A DNA stretch of 64,000 nucleotides, from assembly GCA_026315105.1 (NCBI GenBank), contig CM048747.1:277073991-277137990 (forward strand), read 5' to 3'. This document shows, piece after piece, positions 11,223 through 22,861 of this stretch. The notes below the pieces were generated by a model, which was given only the letters and a program-made list of their open reading frames with translations, made no database searches and was not told the DNA's origin. The position numbers and the translations under genes were made by a program. Numbering within the stretch: position 1 is the stretch's first letter; each line of letters begins with the position of its first letter. This stretch comes from Locusta migratoria. Lineage: Eukaryota > Arthropoda > Insecta > Orthoptera > Acrididae.

Positions 11223-13010
11223 CTGAACTTAATTGATGAGAGGAGAAAATATAAAAATTGAACAAGTGAAACAGGAAAAAAGGAGTACAAACGTCTGAAA
11301 AATGACATTGACAGGAAATGCAGACTGGCTAAGCAGGAGTGGCTAGATGACAAATGCAGAACTGTAGAAGAATGCATAACTAGGGGAAAGATAGATACCA
11401 CCTACAGAAAAATGAAAGAGATATTTGGAGACAAGAAAAGTAGCTGTATGAATATCAAGAACTCAGACGGAAAACCAGTACTAAGCAAAGAGTGGAAAGC
11501 TGTACTGTGGAAGGAATATATAGAGCGCCTATACAAAGGAAATAAACTTGAAGTCAGTATTCTAGAAATGGAAGTGGAGGAAGATATGATACTGCAAGAA
11601 GAATTTGACAGAGCGCTGAAGGACTTGAGTCGAAACAAGGCCCCTGGAGTAGATGATATTCTGCCTGAACTGCTGATGTCGTTAGGAGAGCCAGTCATGA
11701 AAAAAGTAAAGTGTATCACCTAGTATGCAAGATGTATGAGACAGGGGAAATACCCTCCGACTTCAAGAATAATATTGTAATTCCAATTCCAAAGAAAGCA
11801 AGTGCAAAAAATTGTGAAAATTACAGAACTATCAGTTTAATAAGTCATGGGTGCAAAATACTAACACGAATTATTTACAGATGAATGGAAAAACTTGTGG
11901 AATCCGACCTCAGGGAAGATCAGTTTGGATTTAGGAGAAATGTAGGAACATGGGAGGCAATACTCACATTATGACTTATCTTAGAAGATAGGCCAAGGAA
12001 AGGAAGACCTACATTTTTAGCATTTGTCGATTTGGAGAAAGCTTTTGACAATGTTGACTGGAATACACTTTTCCAAATTCTGAAGATATCAGGGGTAAAT
12101 TACAGGGAGCGAAGAGTTGTATTCAACCTATACAAAAACCAGACAGCAGTTATTAGAGTCGAAGGGTATGAGGTTGGGAAGGGAGTAAGACAGGGTTGTA
12201 GCCTTTCCCCAATGTTGTTCAGTCTGTACATTGAGCAGAGGGCATTTGGAGAGGGCATTAAAGTGCAGGGAGAAGAAATAAAAACATTGCAGTTTGCTGA
12301 TGACATAGTAATTCTGTCAGAGACCGCAAAAGATCTGGAAGAGGAATTGAATGGGATGGACAGTGTCTTGAAAGGAAGATATAAGATGAACATTAACAAG
12401 AGTAAAATGAAGGTAATGGAATGCAATGTCAGGCGATGCTGAAGGAATTAGATTTGGTAATGAGACAATAAAAGTAGTAGATGAATTTTGTTATTTTGGT
12501 AGCAAGATAACTTCTGATGGCCGAAGTAAAGAAGATATAAAACGCAGAATGGCTATGGGAAGAAAAGCATTTCTAAAGAAGCGAAACTTGTTAAAATCCA
12601 ATATTAATTTAAATGTTAGGAAGTCCTTTCTGAAAGCATTTGTCTGGAGTGTAGCTTTGTATGAGAGTGACACGTGGATGATAAGAAGTTCAGATAAAAA
12701 GATGATAGATGCTTTTGAAATGTGGTGCTACAGACGAATGATGAAAATTAGATGGGTAGATCACATAACTAATGAGGAGGTGCTTAACCAAATCGGGGAG
12801 AAAAGGAGTTTCTGGCATATTCTGACTAAGAGAAGGGATAGATCAGTTGGACACATTCTCAGACATCAAGGAATTGTCAATTTAGTATTAGAAGGAAGCA
12901 TGTGGGGTAAAAATCGTACACGGAGACCGAGGGACGAATATAGTAAGCAGATTCAAAAAGGATGTAGGTTGCCGAACATATTCTCAGATGAAGAGGCTTG
13001 CACAGGATAG
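11223..13010 (+). pseudogene. RTE reverse transcriptase and C-terminal region (broken)
   Basis: Fragments in order: ALKDLSRNKAPGVDDI (RT motif 1-2, 11412-11723), IPKKASAKNCENYRTISL, LREDQFGFRR, FVDLEKAFDNVDW (motif A, 12032), GVRQGCSLSPMLFSLYIE (motif B), LQFADDIVILSE (motif C, DD intact), then FEMWCYRRMMKIRWVD and NEEVLNQIGEKR in the 12426-13010 frame. Stops near 11207, 11881 and 11973 and a frame change near 12430 break it. The RT would synthesise element cDNA at the nicked target. Confidence 0.82.
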
Positions 13011-13066
13011 GGTAGCATGGAGAGCTGCATCAAATCAGTCTGCGGACTGAAGACCACAACAACAAC

Positions 13067-13078
13067 ATTGCAGTAGAT
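13067..13078 (+). repeat. Target-site duplication, right (RTE)
   Basis: ATTGCAGTAGAT, an exact copy of 9867-9878. After it the host Tigger sequence resumes up to the right inverted repeat. Confidence 0.85.
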
Positions 13079-13281
13079 GTAGTAGGTGATACTTTTTCCC
13101 CTAAAAACAATCTTAAAAAGTAGGGTGCATCATTTACACCAGTGCATCTTATATGCTGGCAAATAAGGTACACCCACATGATGGCGTAACTGTCCTTACA
13201 GCAGATTTACACAATATACACACCTAACAGAATTGTCAGTAGAGTTCTCTGCTCATGACCTTAGCCGGCCGCCCAGGTTAC

Positions 13282-13318
13282 CTGTTCTGCCAGTGTGTGA
13301 TTACTTTGTTTGAGGTGC
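13282..13318 (-). CDS. Host gene, tentative exon l
   Basis: Minus strand: acceptor ending GACTTGAAG, 37 nt coding HLKQSNHTLAEQ, donor ACAG|GTAACC. It takes a 2-nt overhang and ends in phase 0. That fits the tentative exon at 28124-28154 upstream and the terminal exon downstream. It was found partly by looking for the right phase, so it is weak on its own. Confidence 0.28.
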
Positions 13319-13499
13319 CTTCAAGTCTAAGTTGTATCACAAAAGCCCCCATTGTCTTCAAGAACAGCAACAGAATATTTTGGACAAGATTGCAGCAATT
13401 TCAGCAGTCCAGCTTTGATCTGCCTTCAGAAACTTGCTGACCAGGCCCCAAAAGTGCAAAGACATGAATGATGGTCAAGTTCAACAGTTGCTATAGTCA

Positions 13500-13897
13500 G
13501 GCTAGCACTGTGTTTCTTTTCCCCTGCTATGTTTCTTTGAACCCTGGAAGTCTGTTCTCCAGGCAACATTTATTTCTCCCACCTCGTATCTGTACCACCG
13601 ACAATCACACACAAGCATGAAAATAGAAACGAAAAAAGTTGACACAAGCTTCAATACATACATATTTTCCTTCATCAGGTATGAGGGAAGGGAAGAGGAA
13701 GGGAACAGAAAGGAAAGGTTACTCATGACCTAGTTCATGAGGAGATGATGGGCAATTTGTGGAAGTCAGAGATACTGTATGTCAAGTACTGAGCCAAGCC
13801 AATAGCAAACCAAAGAGGATATGTAACCATAAGGGATAGATCAAGCAGTAAAGAGAAGTGAACTGAATAAAGCTGAGTGGGGGAAAGATTTAGAGAG

Positions 13898-13955
<58 letters not shown>

Positions 13956-15050
13956 AATAATGTATGAAAGAAAAACAGGGAAGTGGTTGAGAAATGAGTA
14001 GTGAAAAAGTGAGTAGAGGATGGAACAGGGAAAGAGGTTAGCGTAGATTTAGACCAGGAGTAAGTCGGGAGGAGACGATATGTTGGAGGGTGAGTTCCAA
14101 TCTCCAAAGGTCTGAGGGACTGGTATTCAGTGGTAGTAACCACATGGCACATGTGATGTAACACCTGCCAAGTCCCTAGAATTATGTTACAGGGCATGCT
14201 CTCCCTCAGGATATTGGTTGTCACCCAGGGGAATAGTCAGTCTGTGCCCGTTCATGTGCTCACACAATTTTTTTGTGGTCAGACCAACATAAAAGGTCGT
14301 GCAGTGAACATATGTCAGTAAGTAGATTACAAGTGTTGTTTCATTGTGGCCCTGCCTTGAATGGGGTATGTTTTTCCTGTGGTGGGGCTGGTGTATGTGG
14401 TTGTGGAAGGATGCATGGGGCAGGTTTTGCAATGGGATCGGTTACATGTATAGGGACCAATATATAGGGAGAGTGGTTTTTGGGCGTTGTAAGGTATGAT
14501 GAGGATGTTACGGACGTTAGGAGGACGGTGGAAGGCTGCTCTGGGTGGTGTGGGAAGGATACTTTCAAGCACTGATCTCATTTCAGGGCATGATTTCAGC
14601 AATTAGTTGAGACATTCCAGGCTGAGATGGTACTGGGTGACTAAGAGGATGCTTCTGGGTGGTCTGAGGGGAGGAATGAACTGCTCAGGAGACCTGCTTC
14701 TGGACAAGGTCTGCGTGGTAGTTGTAGGAGAGAAAAGCGTTGGGCAGGTTGTTGTTGTAGGTGGTGAGGAATCCATCACTGGAGCAGATACGTTTCCCAC
14801 GGATGCCTAGGCTATAGGGAAGGGATCGTTTGATGTGGAAGGGATGGCAGCTATCAAAGTGGAAGTACTGTTGTTTGTTGAGTACAGGCTTGGCAAACCT
14901 GGGGACCCTGAGCTGTGGGCTGGTAAGCACTGCCAGTCCTCTGACACCATACCCTCAGGGCATGATTCAGTGACCACTGTGTGCTTTGGCAGTAGAATAT
15001 TTTGTGTCCTAGGAAATAGGGATATTGGCTTGACCGCCTGGGTCATAAGG
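13500..15050 (-). mobile_element. Penelope-like element, family C remnant
   Basis: Minus strand, 3' end at the left. Fragments include RSLPYSLGIRGKRICSSDG, MRSVLESILPTPPRAAFHR, the zinc-finger-like CNRSHCKTCPMHPSTTTY, and a GIY-YIG core (YLLTYVHCTTFYVGLTTKK, H-M-N-G-H), then a 3' UTR with a (CA)n tract at 13902-13954. Frames are interrupted. PLEs encode an RT with this GIY-YIG endonuclease and lack typical LINE endonucleases. Confidence 0.85.
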
Positions 15051-15054
15051 AAGT

Positions 15055-15157
15055 ATTATAGACGAAAAATTCCTAGCAGGAAAAATTATATATAAAAAAT
15101 AGACGAAGATCACTCACCAGGTGAAGTAGCACAGGTGTGACAGCAGTACAAATAAAT

Positions 15158-15201
<44 letters not shown>

Positions 15202-15475
15202 CTAGCTTTCTCAGCCTAGCTGCTTCGTCAGGCAGAAGGGAAGGAGAGGGAAAAGGAAATGGTGAGGGTTTTAAGGGTAAGGAGTCATTCCAATCCCGGG
15301 ACAGGAAAGACTAACCTTGGGGGGAAAAAAGGAGGGTAAACAAATACACACACACCCATAGATTTACACAGACGCAAGTACACCTAGGCACAAATATTGT
15401 AGAAAGCAAAGAAGTTAGATAGAGATACCACTTGAGGCAGAGGCTCTGTCCAGAGAACTAAGGCAAAGATGTTAA
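15055..15475 (-). mobile_element. Penelope-like element, 3' UTR-only insertion
   Basis: The minus-strand tail begins just downstream of a PLE stop codon region (shared CAGAGCCTCTGCCTCAAGTGG block with 31.5 kb) and ends in the terminal motif CCTGCTAGGAA plus TTTTTCG. It carries the hammerhead-like core (15201-15231), a (CA)n tract (15163-15198) and a donor-like GGTGAGTG at 15109-15116. It is an extremely 5'-truncated copy of a lineage different from families A and B. Confidence 0.7.
15201..15231 (-). other. Hammerhead-like core motif, stem GCAGC/GCUGA
   Basis: Minus strand reads CUGACGA-A, a GCAGC stem with UAG loop and a GCUGA 3' arm, then GAAA-GCUAGC. It fits the hammerhead conserved nucleotides (CUGANGA...GAAA), with an extra A before stem II. 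The sister copy at 61626-61656 has CUGAUGA and GCUGU. Function is not shown. Confidence 0.4.
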
Positions 15476-15849
15476 CCTTAATCTTAAGGTGTGCTATGCG
15501 CTGATGGGATGCATGGCTGTTGTGGTGGAACAGTCGCTAGTGAGCAACCTCTGGGGATACTGCCGCACCTCAGTTGTATAAGGCTTACCTAGGCATGCGG
15601 GGCTCTCCCTGGGTGGACCTCTTTTCCCTAGCTGCTCGTGGGATGAAAATGGAATGAGCACTTAATAGTGTGAGCGGTTGCAAAAACGCCATCTCTAAGC
15701 ATGGCAAAACGGAATTCAATGCGTCAACCTATGACCCTAAGATGTTTCCTTCCCTAGCCACCCCATGGGAGTAACAAAGGGCCCTTAATAGATCAGAGCC
15801 ATATTCGCCACAATACCTTGTTTGTGCACGTTCAGATGGTGAATCTTTC

Positions 15850-16830
15850 ATGACCCCTAAGCCTCAGTTTTTTGTAGAACATCTCGAGGATAAGTTTGGC
15901 GAAGTGGGGCTGTGATGATACAGGTGGCATCCCCAGTCCAGTCGAAGTCATTACTTGCCTGTGATAAGCTGGGTGATGTTCCGGTTAGTATCAAGCCTCA
16001 TAAGTCACTAAACATGATCCAGGGTTTAATCTACCACAGAGATCTCTCTCAGACTGATGACAAGTTGCAAGCAAACCTGGAATGTCGGGTGGGTGGGGGG
16101 GGGGGGGTTCACTTCGTCTGTGTGTGTACAGGGGACCTAAAGATCAGAGGGTTGCCACCGGTACTTTTATCTTGGCCTTCGAAGGCAATACACTGCCTGA
16201 GAAGGTCAAGGTAATGATATACCAGTGTAACGTAAAGCCCTATGTCCCTCCCGTTATGCGGTGTTTTAGGTGCTGGAAGTTCGAGCACATGTCCTTCCAG
16301 CCCTAACTGCAGGGAATTTGGCGACCATTGCACCCAGACACCCTATGCACTCCACCTCCAGTTTGCGTGAATTGTGGGCAACACCATCTGCCATGCTCGC
16401 TGAACTGTGGTGTTTTACATCACGAGAGAAAAATAATGGAGATAAAGACCCTGGACCATTTGACGTATTCAGAGGCACATAGGAAGTATGAGCGGCTCCA
16501 TCCTGTAGAGATGACAACATCTTTTACCGCAGTCACAGCAGCGCCAGTTTCATTGCCGTCAACAGAATCAGTGTTTTCTCTATCCATGAGTCCTACGGGC
16601 CAACAACCTTGTACTGCCCCCTCGATGGGTGGGGGCACCTCTTCATCAGTTGCTCCCACACCACCACCTGCGGGAACAATTACCCTCTCTCCATCAGGGA
16701 CATCACTCCCCGTCTCCCAGCTGGAGAAGGAGCAGCCTCCTCTGGCTCGTCTCACTCGGAAGGGGTCCCTGGGGACACTCCCTTCCGAGGCTTCTCATAG
16801 TGCACATGGTGATCCCAGTTGATGGCTGAA
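15850..16830 (+). pseudogene. LINE 2 ORF1 (Gag-like, CCHC zinc knuckles)
   Basis: Frames give a VQVAS/QSKSLLACDKLGDVPV block typical of the fold before the knuckles, then PYVPPVMRCFRCWKFEHMS and VCVNCGQHHLPCSLNCGVLHH, degenerate CCHC knuckles. A Pro/Ser/Thr-rich tail follows (16490-16830). ORF1 proteins of this superfamily bind element RNA. The knuckles are split between two frames, and poly-G at 16096-16108 marks a slippage site. Confidence 0.72.
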
Positions 16831-17094
16831 GTGTCCACAAACTGCTGGTAGAAGGGCTTCTCACTCTTCTTCCACTCTGATGCCACTACAGAGAAGCCCT
16901 CCCAGGCCTCTAAACCGAAGGGCCAGTGAGAGGGACTTTGGAGGATGAGGTTGAGGTCCTCACGTCTCCTGAGGATCTTGCAATAATGGGTTCTCCAGAA
17001 TTTGGGATAGTTGACAATGGCAATTCTGAATGGTTGGCGGCAGACATATCTATGGATGAACCCGATCCTCAAATTTAATATGGCTTTTCAGCTC

Positions 17095-17530
17095 AACAAC
17101 CATGTGCTTCTTCAGTGGAATTGCGGTGGTTTTTTTCAACCGCTTAGTTGAATTACAACAGTTGTGCCACTTCCGTGTGCTCTGTTTGGCGTTGCAGCAA
17201 ATGTGGTTTCCTGCCCAGCGGACCCCAGCCCTTCGAGGCTATCGGGGATACTCAAGATTCAGGTGGCATACAACACAGCTTCAGGAGGGGTTTGTATCTA
17301 CATTCTCGCAACTGTCCCCAGTGCTGCCGTGCCTCTGCACATGACTCTGGAGGCAGTCGCTGTTAGAATCTGGGCGATACAGGACTTCACCATCTGCTCT
17401 ATCTGTTTCTATCGCTAATATTGCTGCATTGGTAGCACAACTACTCCCACCATTCCTCCTGTTGGGGGCTTTTAATGCCCACCACCCATTGTGGAGTGGA
17501 ACACAGCCCAGGGGTGATTGTTGTGCTTTA
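17095..17530 (+). pseudogene. LINE 2 endonuclease fragment
   Basis: Broken frames contain LQWNCGG (the N-terminal WNC/RG motif of APE endonucleases), SGGVCIYILATVPSAAVPL, FTICSI and PPVGGF, corresponding to the usual ...LLGDFNAH block. The frame is lost just before the hAT-containing interruption at about 17560. Confidence 0.65.
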
Positions 17531-17835
17531 TTAAAATCCCTGAAATTTTGTCTATCATTATATGTAAAAGATAATATAAAATTTCAACTGGGCTTGTAAC
17601 ATTTTCAAACTCCATTATACAGTACAATTACAAGCAAGCTAAAAGGCCTTAAATTTTAATCCAGCAAATAAAATTAAAAAAAAAAAATCAGTAGGCTGAT
17701 TAGTTGGGATACTTACAGTGTTATTTTGACAATGAAGCATGGTGAAAGCTGTAAGAACATTACTTTTTCTGAAAAAAGTTTCCAATTTTAATTTGTTTTC
17801 CTTTTTGGAAAAATTCTGTATTTTTTCGTTTCCCA

Positions 17836-18589
17836 TCATAAGTTTGCATAAGGCTGTGGGTCATTGAAAGTAGCTTGCACAGAGGATGAATAAGAAATTG
17901 CCAGCAGAGCAATATATTTTAGAACTGGATTGTTTTTAGCCTGCAACTCATGAGTAGAACTTTCTCCATTAGAATCTGATGACTTGGCTTTTTGTAGTGT
18001 TGACTGGTAAAACAACCAACTTTTCATTATGTTTTGTACAGACTGACTGTCCAGTGGTTCCTTTGATGGATTGTTAGACCCAAAAAATTCAGAGGTGGTC
18101 GTATTCATTGATGGAAGGTAATATTTTACTGTCTGGATTGAATCCAAACTATCAATATTCAATGAAGTTCTAGACTCCACAATGATTTTATCCATCAAGT
18201 TGAAAGTACTTTCAACAGATGATCCATGGAAACAGGACAGTACATCTTTTACCATTTTTGACAAAACTGGATATTTCTTTATATCCATTTACTTGAACAC
18301 TTAGTACTTTATTCCAAAATTGACTGATACTTTTCTCCTTCTCTAAACCATTCAGGCAAATATCAATCTGATAATTTCTCAGTTCCACATTCAGGGTAAA
18401 TTTTTCTTCTTCAGATATCACAGTTGGTAATATATCTGCTATTTTCAATAAAGCCATAAATGTTGAGGTTTGACCTCTAAGAGCTGGATCAAGACCAGAA
18501 AATATAATAATAAACATTTGATTTTTTAAGGGCAGCTTCTTGAGCATATATTCAGATCCTCTAATATATGCTTTTTTTAAGACCGACAT
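17836..18589 (-). pseudogene. hAT-like transposase, C-terminal part
   Basis: Two overlapping frames (18212-18589, then 17836-18288) give GSEYMLKKLPLKNQMF, LNVELRNYQID and KKYPVLSKMVKDVLSCFHG with SSVESTFNLMDKII. The last block is the hAT C-terminal dimerisation signature (YPVLS...VE..FS). The frame change near 18285 disables it. The N-terminal zinc finger and first acidic catalytic residues are not visible. Confidence 0.6.
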
Positions 18590-18599
18590 AATTCTAAGC

Positions 18600-19472
18600 T
18601 TGACGTGACGGACACGGACGGACAGTGTGAATACAACTTGACGTGATGGTGCCGTGACGTGACGTGACGTTGACGTGACGGACAGTGTGAATTGGCCTTA
18701 AAACTATCTACACGGAGCGAACAAAGCACACAACAAAACCATTGGCGACTGTAGCGCTCCAAGCGGTAAACAAGAAAGCTTTCGATAGCAACACAGCTTT
18801 TACATGGCGCGCGACAAGTTGTGTTCAACCAAGCGTCTGTTAGACATATGGAAAATAGTTCCCAGTTTTTTCATCACCTTTCGGAAATATACTGCTTGAG
18901 TTCCATTTCCTTGAACATCAGATATTTTGATTTTTACAATGATCACTGTGTTCAAATATGTTTATATATTTAATTTTTTGGTGTTGTTTAAAGATCAAAG
19001 CATGTACAATTATGAAAATGTTTCTCAGGTTAACGTGAATTGCCTAATTATACGTATTTACAAAAATTTAATTTTAGCTTTAAACAATTGTCATGACTTG
19101 TAGTGAGCTGGATGGGTAATCTTGTAAGCTCACATGTCTCGTTATAACATTTCTTTTATTAATCACAACAATGAATGCATTTTGCACTGATTTCAAGTAA
19201 ACAAGCCAAAAAATTCCTGCGAGATCAGGCACATAGCCATCTATAGCAGACGCTTCTTCATCACTGAGCACCTGTGACGACAAGATACAAGCAGGTTTGA
19301 AATTCAAACATTGCTTGTTGTCGCATCTGACGCATAGCGCTATAGATGTCACCCACGTAGGGCAGACTCATAGCAGTTGTAATCTGTCGGTTGTAGCTTT
19401 TGCTCTCTTTTGTCGCCCACGTAGGTCAAACCAAGTGGCAGATGAATACATTGTAGATCATACACTGCTGCT

Positions 19473-19528
<56 letters not shown>

Positions 19529-19600
19529 TTTCGTGTATTGAAAAATACTGATATTCTGGAAAAAATTTTATGTGGCTAATCACCTGTACACAAACCCGGA
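18600..19600. repeat. GACGTGACG clustered repeats, then (GA)n
   Basis: At 18600-18690 short units of TGACGTGACG and GACGGACAGTGTGAAT recur, both in tandem and with GACGGACAGTGTGAA repeated twice. They may be subterminal repeats of the hAT element. A (GA)n tract spans about 19479-19525. The paired words CCCACGTAGG at 19359 and 19417 are also repeated. No gene is supported. Confidence 0.4.
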
Positions 19601-19904
19601 ACTATCCGAGTACATAATTAAAAAATCCCGGAAAACAATGACCCCTGACAGACGACGGGCCGCGGTAGAGATGTGGAGGCACTTTTGTCACAGTGAGATG
19701 TCTGCCTCTTAAACACTGGCACCCCCACACACTTTTGCGTGGCGCGAGGCACATATTCGGTGCATTTCCGATGGAAGGTCCAATGATCTTTGCGGTAGCG
19801 ACTACTTCCCTATCCTCGTGTCGCTGCTGCATTTTCAACCTGCCGGCCTCCAGCTTTGATGGTCTCCTTGTCGATCTGATTGGGAATGTTATGCCTCAGC
19901 TGCT

Positions 19905-21615
19905 GTGGACATGGCAGTTCACCAGGTCACCAGCTCCATCGTTTCAGCCACTGAGGTAACTATTCCTACCACTTCTGGCTCTCCTCGGCGTACGTCCGTG
20001 CCCTGGTGGATGCCAGAAATCGCTGAGGCCATCAGGGATCATCGACGGGAGCTCCAGCGCCATCGCCATCATCCCACCATGGAAAACCTGATTGCCTTTA
20101 AACGGCTTCGGACTCGAGCTCGACAGCTCATCCTGCAAAGTAAGCGGGACTGTTGGAAGCAGTATGTCGCCAACATCGGCTCTCACGCATCCACGTCTCA
20201 GGTGTGGTCTCAGATTTGGCGCCTTTTTGGGCACCAGTTCCCAGCATAAACATTCACGGACCGTCTGCACAGACCCCACAGCTATCGCTGAACACATGGC
20301 AGACTACTATGCTTGCAACTCCGTGCACCTGCAGCATACAGTGCAGCCTTCCGTGCACTGAAAGTGCGGGTCGAACGGCGGCATCTGTCATTCCATACCC
20401 ACCATGAAGAAACGTACAATGCACCAATCAGTCAGTGGGAATTCGGAACTGTCCTTGCCGCATGCTCCAATACCTCCCCGGGACCAGACCGGATCCACAA
20501 CCAGTTCCTTCACCACCTTTCAGCAGAGTCCCAACAACAGCTTCTCGCACTGTTCAACCATCTATGGGCAGGGGGGCTTTCCCATCGCAATGGTGGGAAA
20601 GCATTGTTATCCCCGTGATGAAACCTGGTGCTGACCCACAGGTGGCTGATAGTTACCGCCCAATCAGCCGCACCAATGTCCTTTGTAAGCTCTTAGAACA
20701 TATGGTTAGTCAGCAGCTCATGTGGATACTTGAACATCTGGGTCTGTTGTCCTCACGACAGGAGGGCCTTCCACCTAGTCCGCTCCACTCTAGTAGCTCT
20801 GGAGTCGGCCATCCGTACAGCATTTAGCAGGCATGAACACCTTGTTGCCGTCTTTTTTGACCTCAGGAAGGCCTGCACACCACCTGGTGCCACCATATTC
20901 TGGCTACACTGCACGGTTGGGGCTTGCGGGGTTCGCTCTCGCTTTTTATACAGAACTCTCTTTCACTTCCCTCTTTCCCAGTTCATGTTGGCACCTCCCT
21001 TAGCTGTCCTTAGTGTTCCTCTCTTTTTGTTCACTATCGATAGCCTCGCTGTGGCAGTGGGGTCATCCGTATCTTCCTCACTGTTATGCCGATGACTTCT
21101 GCCTATATTTCAGTTCTACTGGCTTGGGTGTCATTGAAAGGCATCTGCAGGGGGCTATCACAAAAGCTCAGTCCTGGGTCACGACCTATGGGTTCCAGTT
21201 CTCTGCCGCCAAAACCCGGGTCATGCACTTCTGTCGCTGTCGGGCAGTGCTCCCAGACCATGAGCTGTATTTGGCTCATGATTGGCTTTGTGTTGAACAG
21301 ACACACTGCTTCTTAGGTTTGCAGTTCGATGCCTGGCTCACTTGGGTCCCACACCTTCAACAGCTGCGGAAGAAGTGTTGGCGCTACCTGAACGTTCTTC
21401 GCTGCCGAAGCCATACCACTTGGGGAGCAACCCGTACATCTCTCCTGCAACTGTATAAGGCTCTTATCCAATCCCGTCTGGATTATGGCAGCCTGGTATA
21501 CGATTCTACGGCCCCTTCTGCACTGCGTGTCTTGGACCCAATCCACCATAGTGGCGTCCGTTTAAAATACGACGGGTGCCTCCCGCACCAGTCCTGTGAC
21601 AAGTCTCTTTGCTGA
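19905..21615 (+). pseudogene. LINE 2 reverse transcriptase
   Basis: 19905-20249 gives VPWWMPEIAEAIRDHRREL and an Arg-rich helix typical of the region between endonuclease and RT. RT fingers follow, with SYRPISRTNVLCKLLE near 20650. Motif A is damaged (VFFDLRKAC). At 21085 YADDFCLYF is motif C, intact. LGLQFDAWLTWVPHL and SRLDYGSLVYDST follow. At least four frame changes separate these blocks. Confidence 0.8.
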
Positions 21616-21665
21616 AGCTGGGGTTCCACCCCTCTGATTCCGCGGGCAGCAGCTACTAGCTTCTT

Positions 21666-22470
21666 ATGTCACCTGTGTTCATGGCACTCATTGATTCTTT
21701 CTGTGGTGCAGAAGTAGTATACACCGACAGTTCCCTTGTGGATGGCCATGCTAGGAATGCGTATGTTCATGGTGACCACGTTGAGCAGCATTCCTTAACC
21801 TGTGGGACTAGTGTTTTCACAGCTGAGCTGGTGGCCAAACTTATACATAGCCACAATGGCCCAGGGAGTCTATAGTTATCTGTAGTGACTCCCTGAGTGG
21901 CCTGCTCGCCCTTGACCAGTTTATGCCAAAGCACCACTTGGTTCGGTCAATTCAGGATGCCATTTTCACCCTCGGCAAATCAGGCCGTTCGATGGTTTTC
22001 ATTTGTACCCCTGGTCACACAGGCATTCCGGGAAATGAACAAGTTGATCACCTGGCCACTTGGCCACCAGATCACGACCACTGAAGATAGGTCTCCAAGA
22101 CAGGGATTTCATACTGCAACTGACCCATAAGGATCTAGGGATTTGGACCTCGGAATGGGTTGCCTTGAATGAACCAAATAAGCTGCACATAGTCAAGTCC
22201 TCCACAGCCGTGTGGAGATCCTCCCTGTGAGCCACTCGTACGGAGTCTGTAGTCCTCTGCAGACTACATATTGGCCATACATAGTTGACACACGGCCACC
22301 TTCTATGTCAAGAGGACCCACCAAATTGCCGTTGTGGTGCACTATTGACCGTGGTCCACATTTTTGTGGAGTGCCCACTTTTAGCCGACTCGAGGCAGTC
22401 TTTTATCCTGCCTTCTGAGCTTCCATTGATTTTATCAGATGATGCCTCTATGGTTGACCACATTTAAGTT
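21666..22470 (+). pseudogene. LINE 2 RNase H domain and C-terminal end
   Basis: VVYTDSSLVDGHARNA at 21718 corresponds to the IYTDGS motif holding the first RNase H aspartate, and SVFTAELVAKL holds the catalytic glutamate. A PGHTGI-GNE segment follows near 22020. Further on, a CRCGALLTVVHIFVECPL segment resembles the terminal Cys/His motif of these LINEs. RNase H would remove RNA from the cDNA hybrid. Confidence 0.7.
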
Positions 22471-22861
22471 TAATTTGCGCAACTAGCTTTTATTGGTCTA
22501 TTTAGTGGTGTGGCCCATTTGTCCGCCTTCTCGGGCTATGCCCCCCCCCCCTCGAATGATAAGCTGATAAGCTGTTGTCCTTTTTAAGGATTTTAGTGTG
22601 TGCAGAGTGGCTGGCTCATCCTGTATTATTCTTGTGATCAACCAGCCATACTCCTCTGCTGTACTATTTTAGTTTTCTGTCTATTTGGTCAACACTTGTC
22701 GTGTACTCTGTTATGTGGTATCATTTTATCGTGTACTGTCTCTCTGTACCCGGAGTATACTGGATGTGGAGTACTATGCAACAAAACACAAAGTTTTAAG
22801 ATGTAAACTCTTAGCTGGGAATGATAACCCAGCAGTTTAGTCCACTTTAAACCCCCAACAA

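Larger units (their letters stand above)
9879..13066 (+). mobile_element. RTE-like LINE, full-length insertion
   Basis: The 3.19-kb element is bounded by a 12-bp target duplication. The 5' UTR starts CCACCCCCATGAACC, and the 3' end is GAAGACCACAACAACAAC, a short CAA-type tail and no poly(A). It encodes an apurinic-type endonuclease and a reverse transcriptase in the usual order. The element nicks and primes at the insertion site through target-primed reverse transcription. Several in-frame stops and frameshifts make this copy inactive. RTE/BovB clade placement is from recalled motif similarity. Confidence 0.85.
4000..13168 (+). mobile_element. pogo/Tigger-like DNA transposon, decayed and interrupted
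   Basis: The left end reads TTTGCTGGCATATAAGAC just after a TA (3998-3999). The right end, reverse-complemented, reads CCTTATTTGCCAGCATATAAG and abuts a TA (13169-13170). These are imperfect terminal inverted repeats with TA target sites, as in Tc1-mariner/pogo elements. Between them lie transposase pieces at 5104-5361 and 7735-8763. The rest is secondary insertion: MITE (4494-4976), CR1 LINE (5480-7726) and two RTE copies (8833-9838, 9879-13066). It is inactive and must predate those insertions. Confidence 0.65.

Noticed and set aside
8833..13066. RTE pair as another head-to-head dimer
   Set aside because: The plus copy has its own complete 12-bp target duplication, so the two copies inserted separately.
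13735..14224. Cys-Val repeat ORFs over CA/TG tracts, here and at 47.8, 51.5, 61.1 and 63.2 kb
   Set aside because: They are translations of dinucleotide repeats within PLE tails and have no protein meaning.
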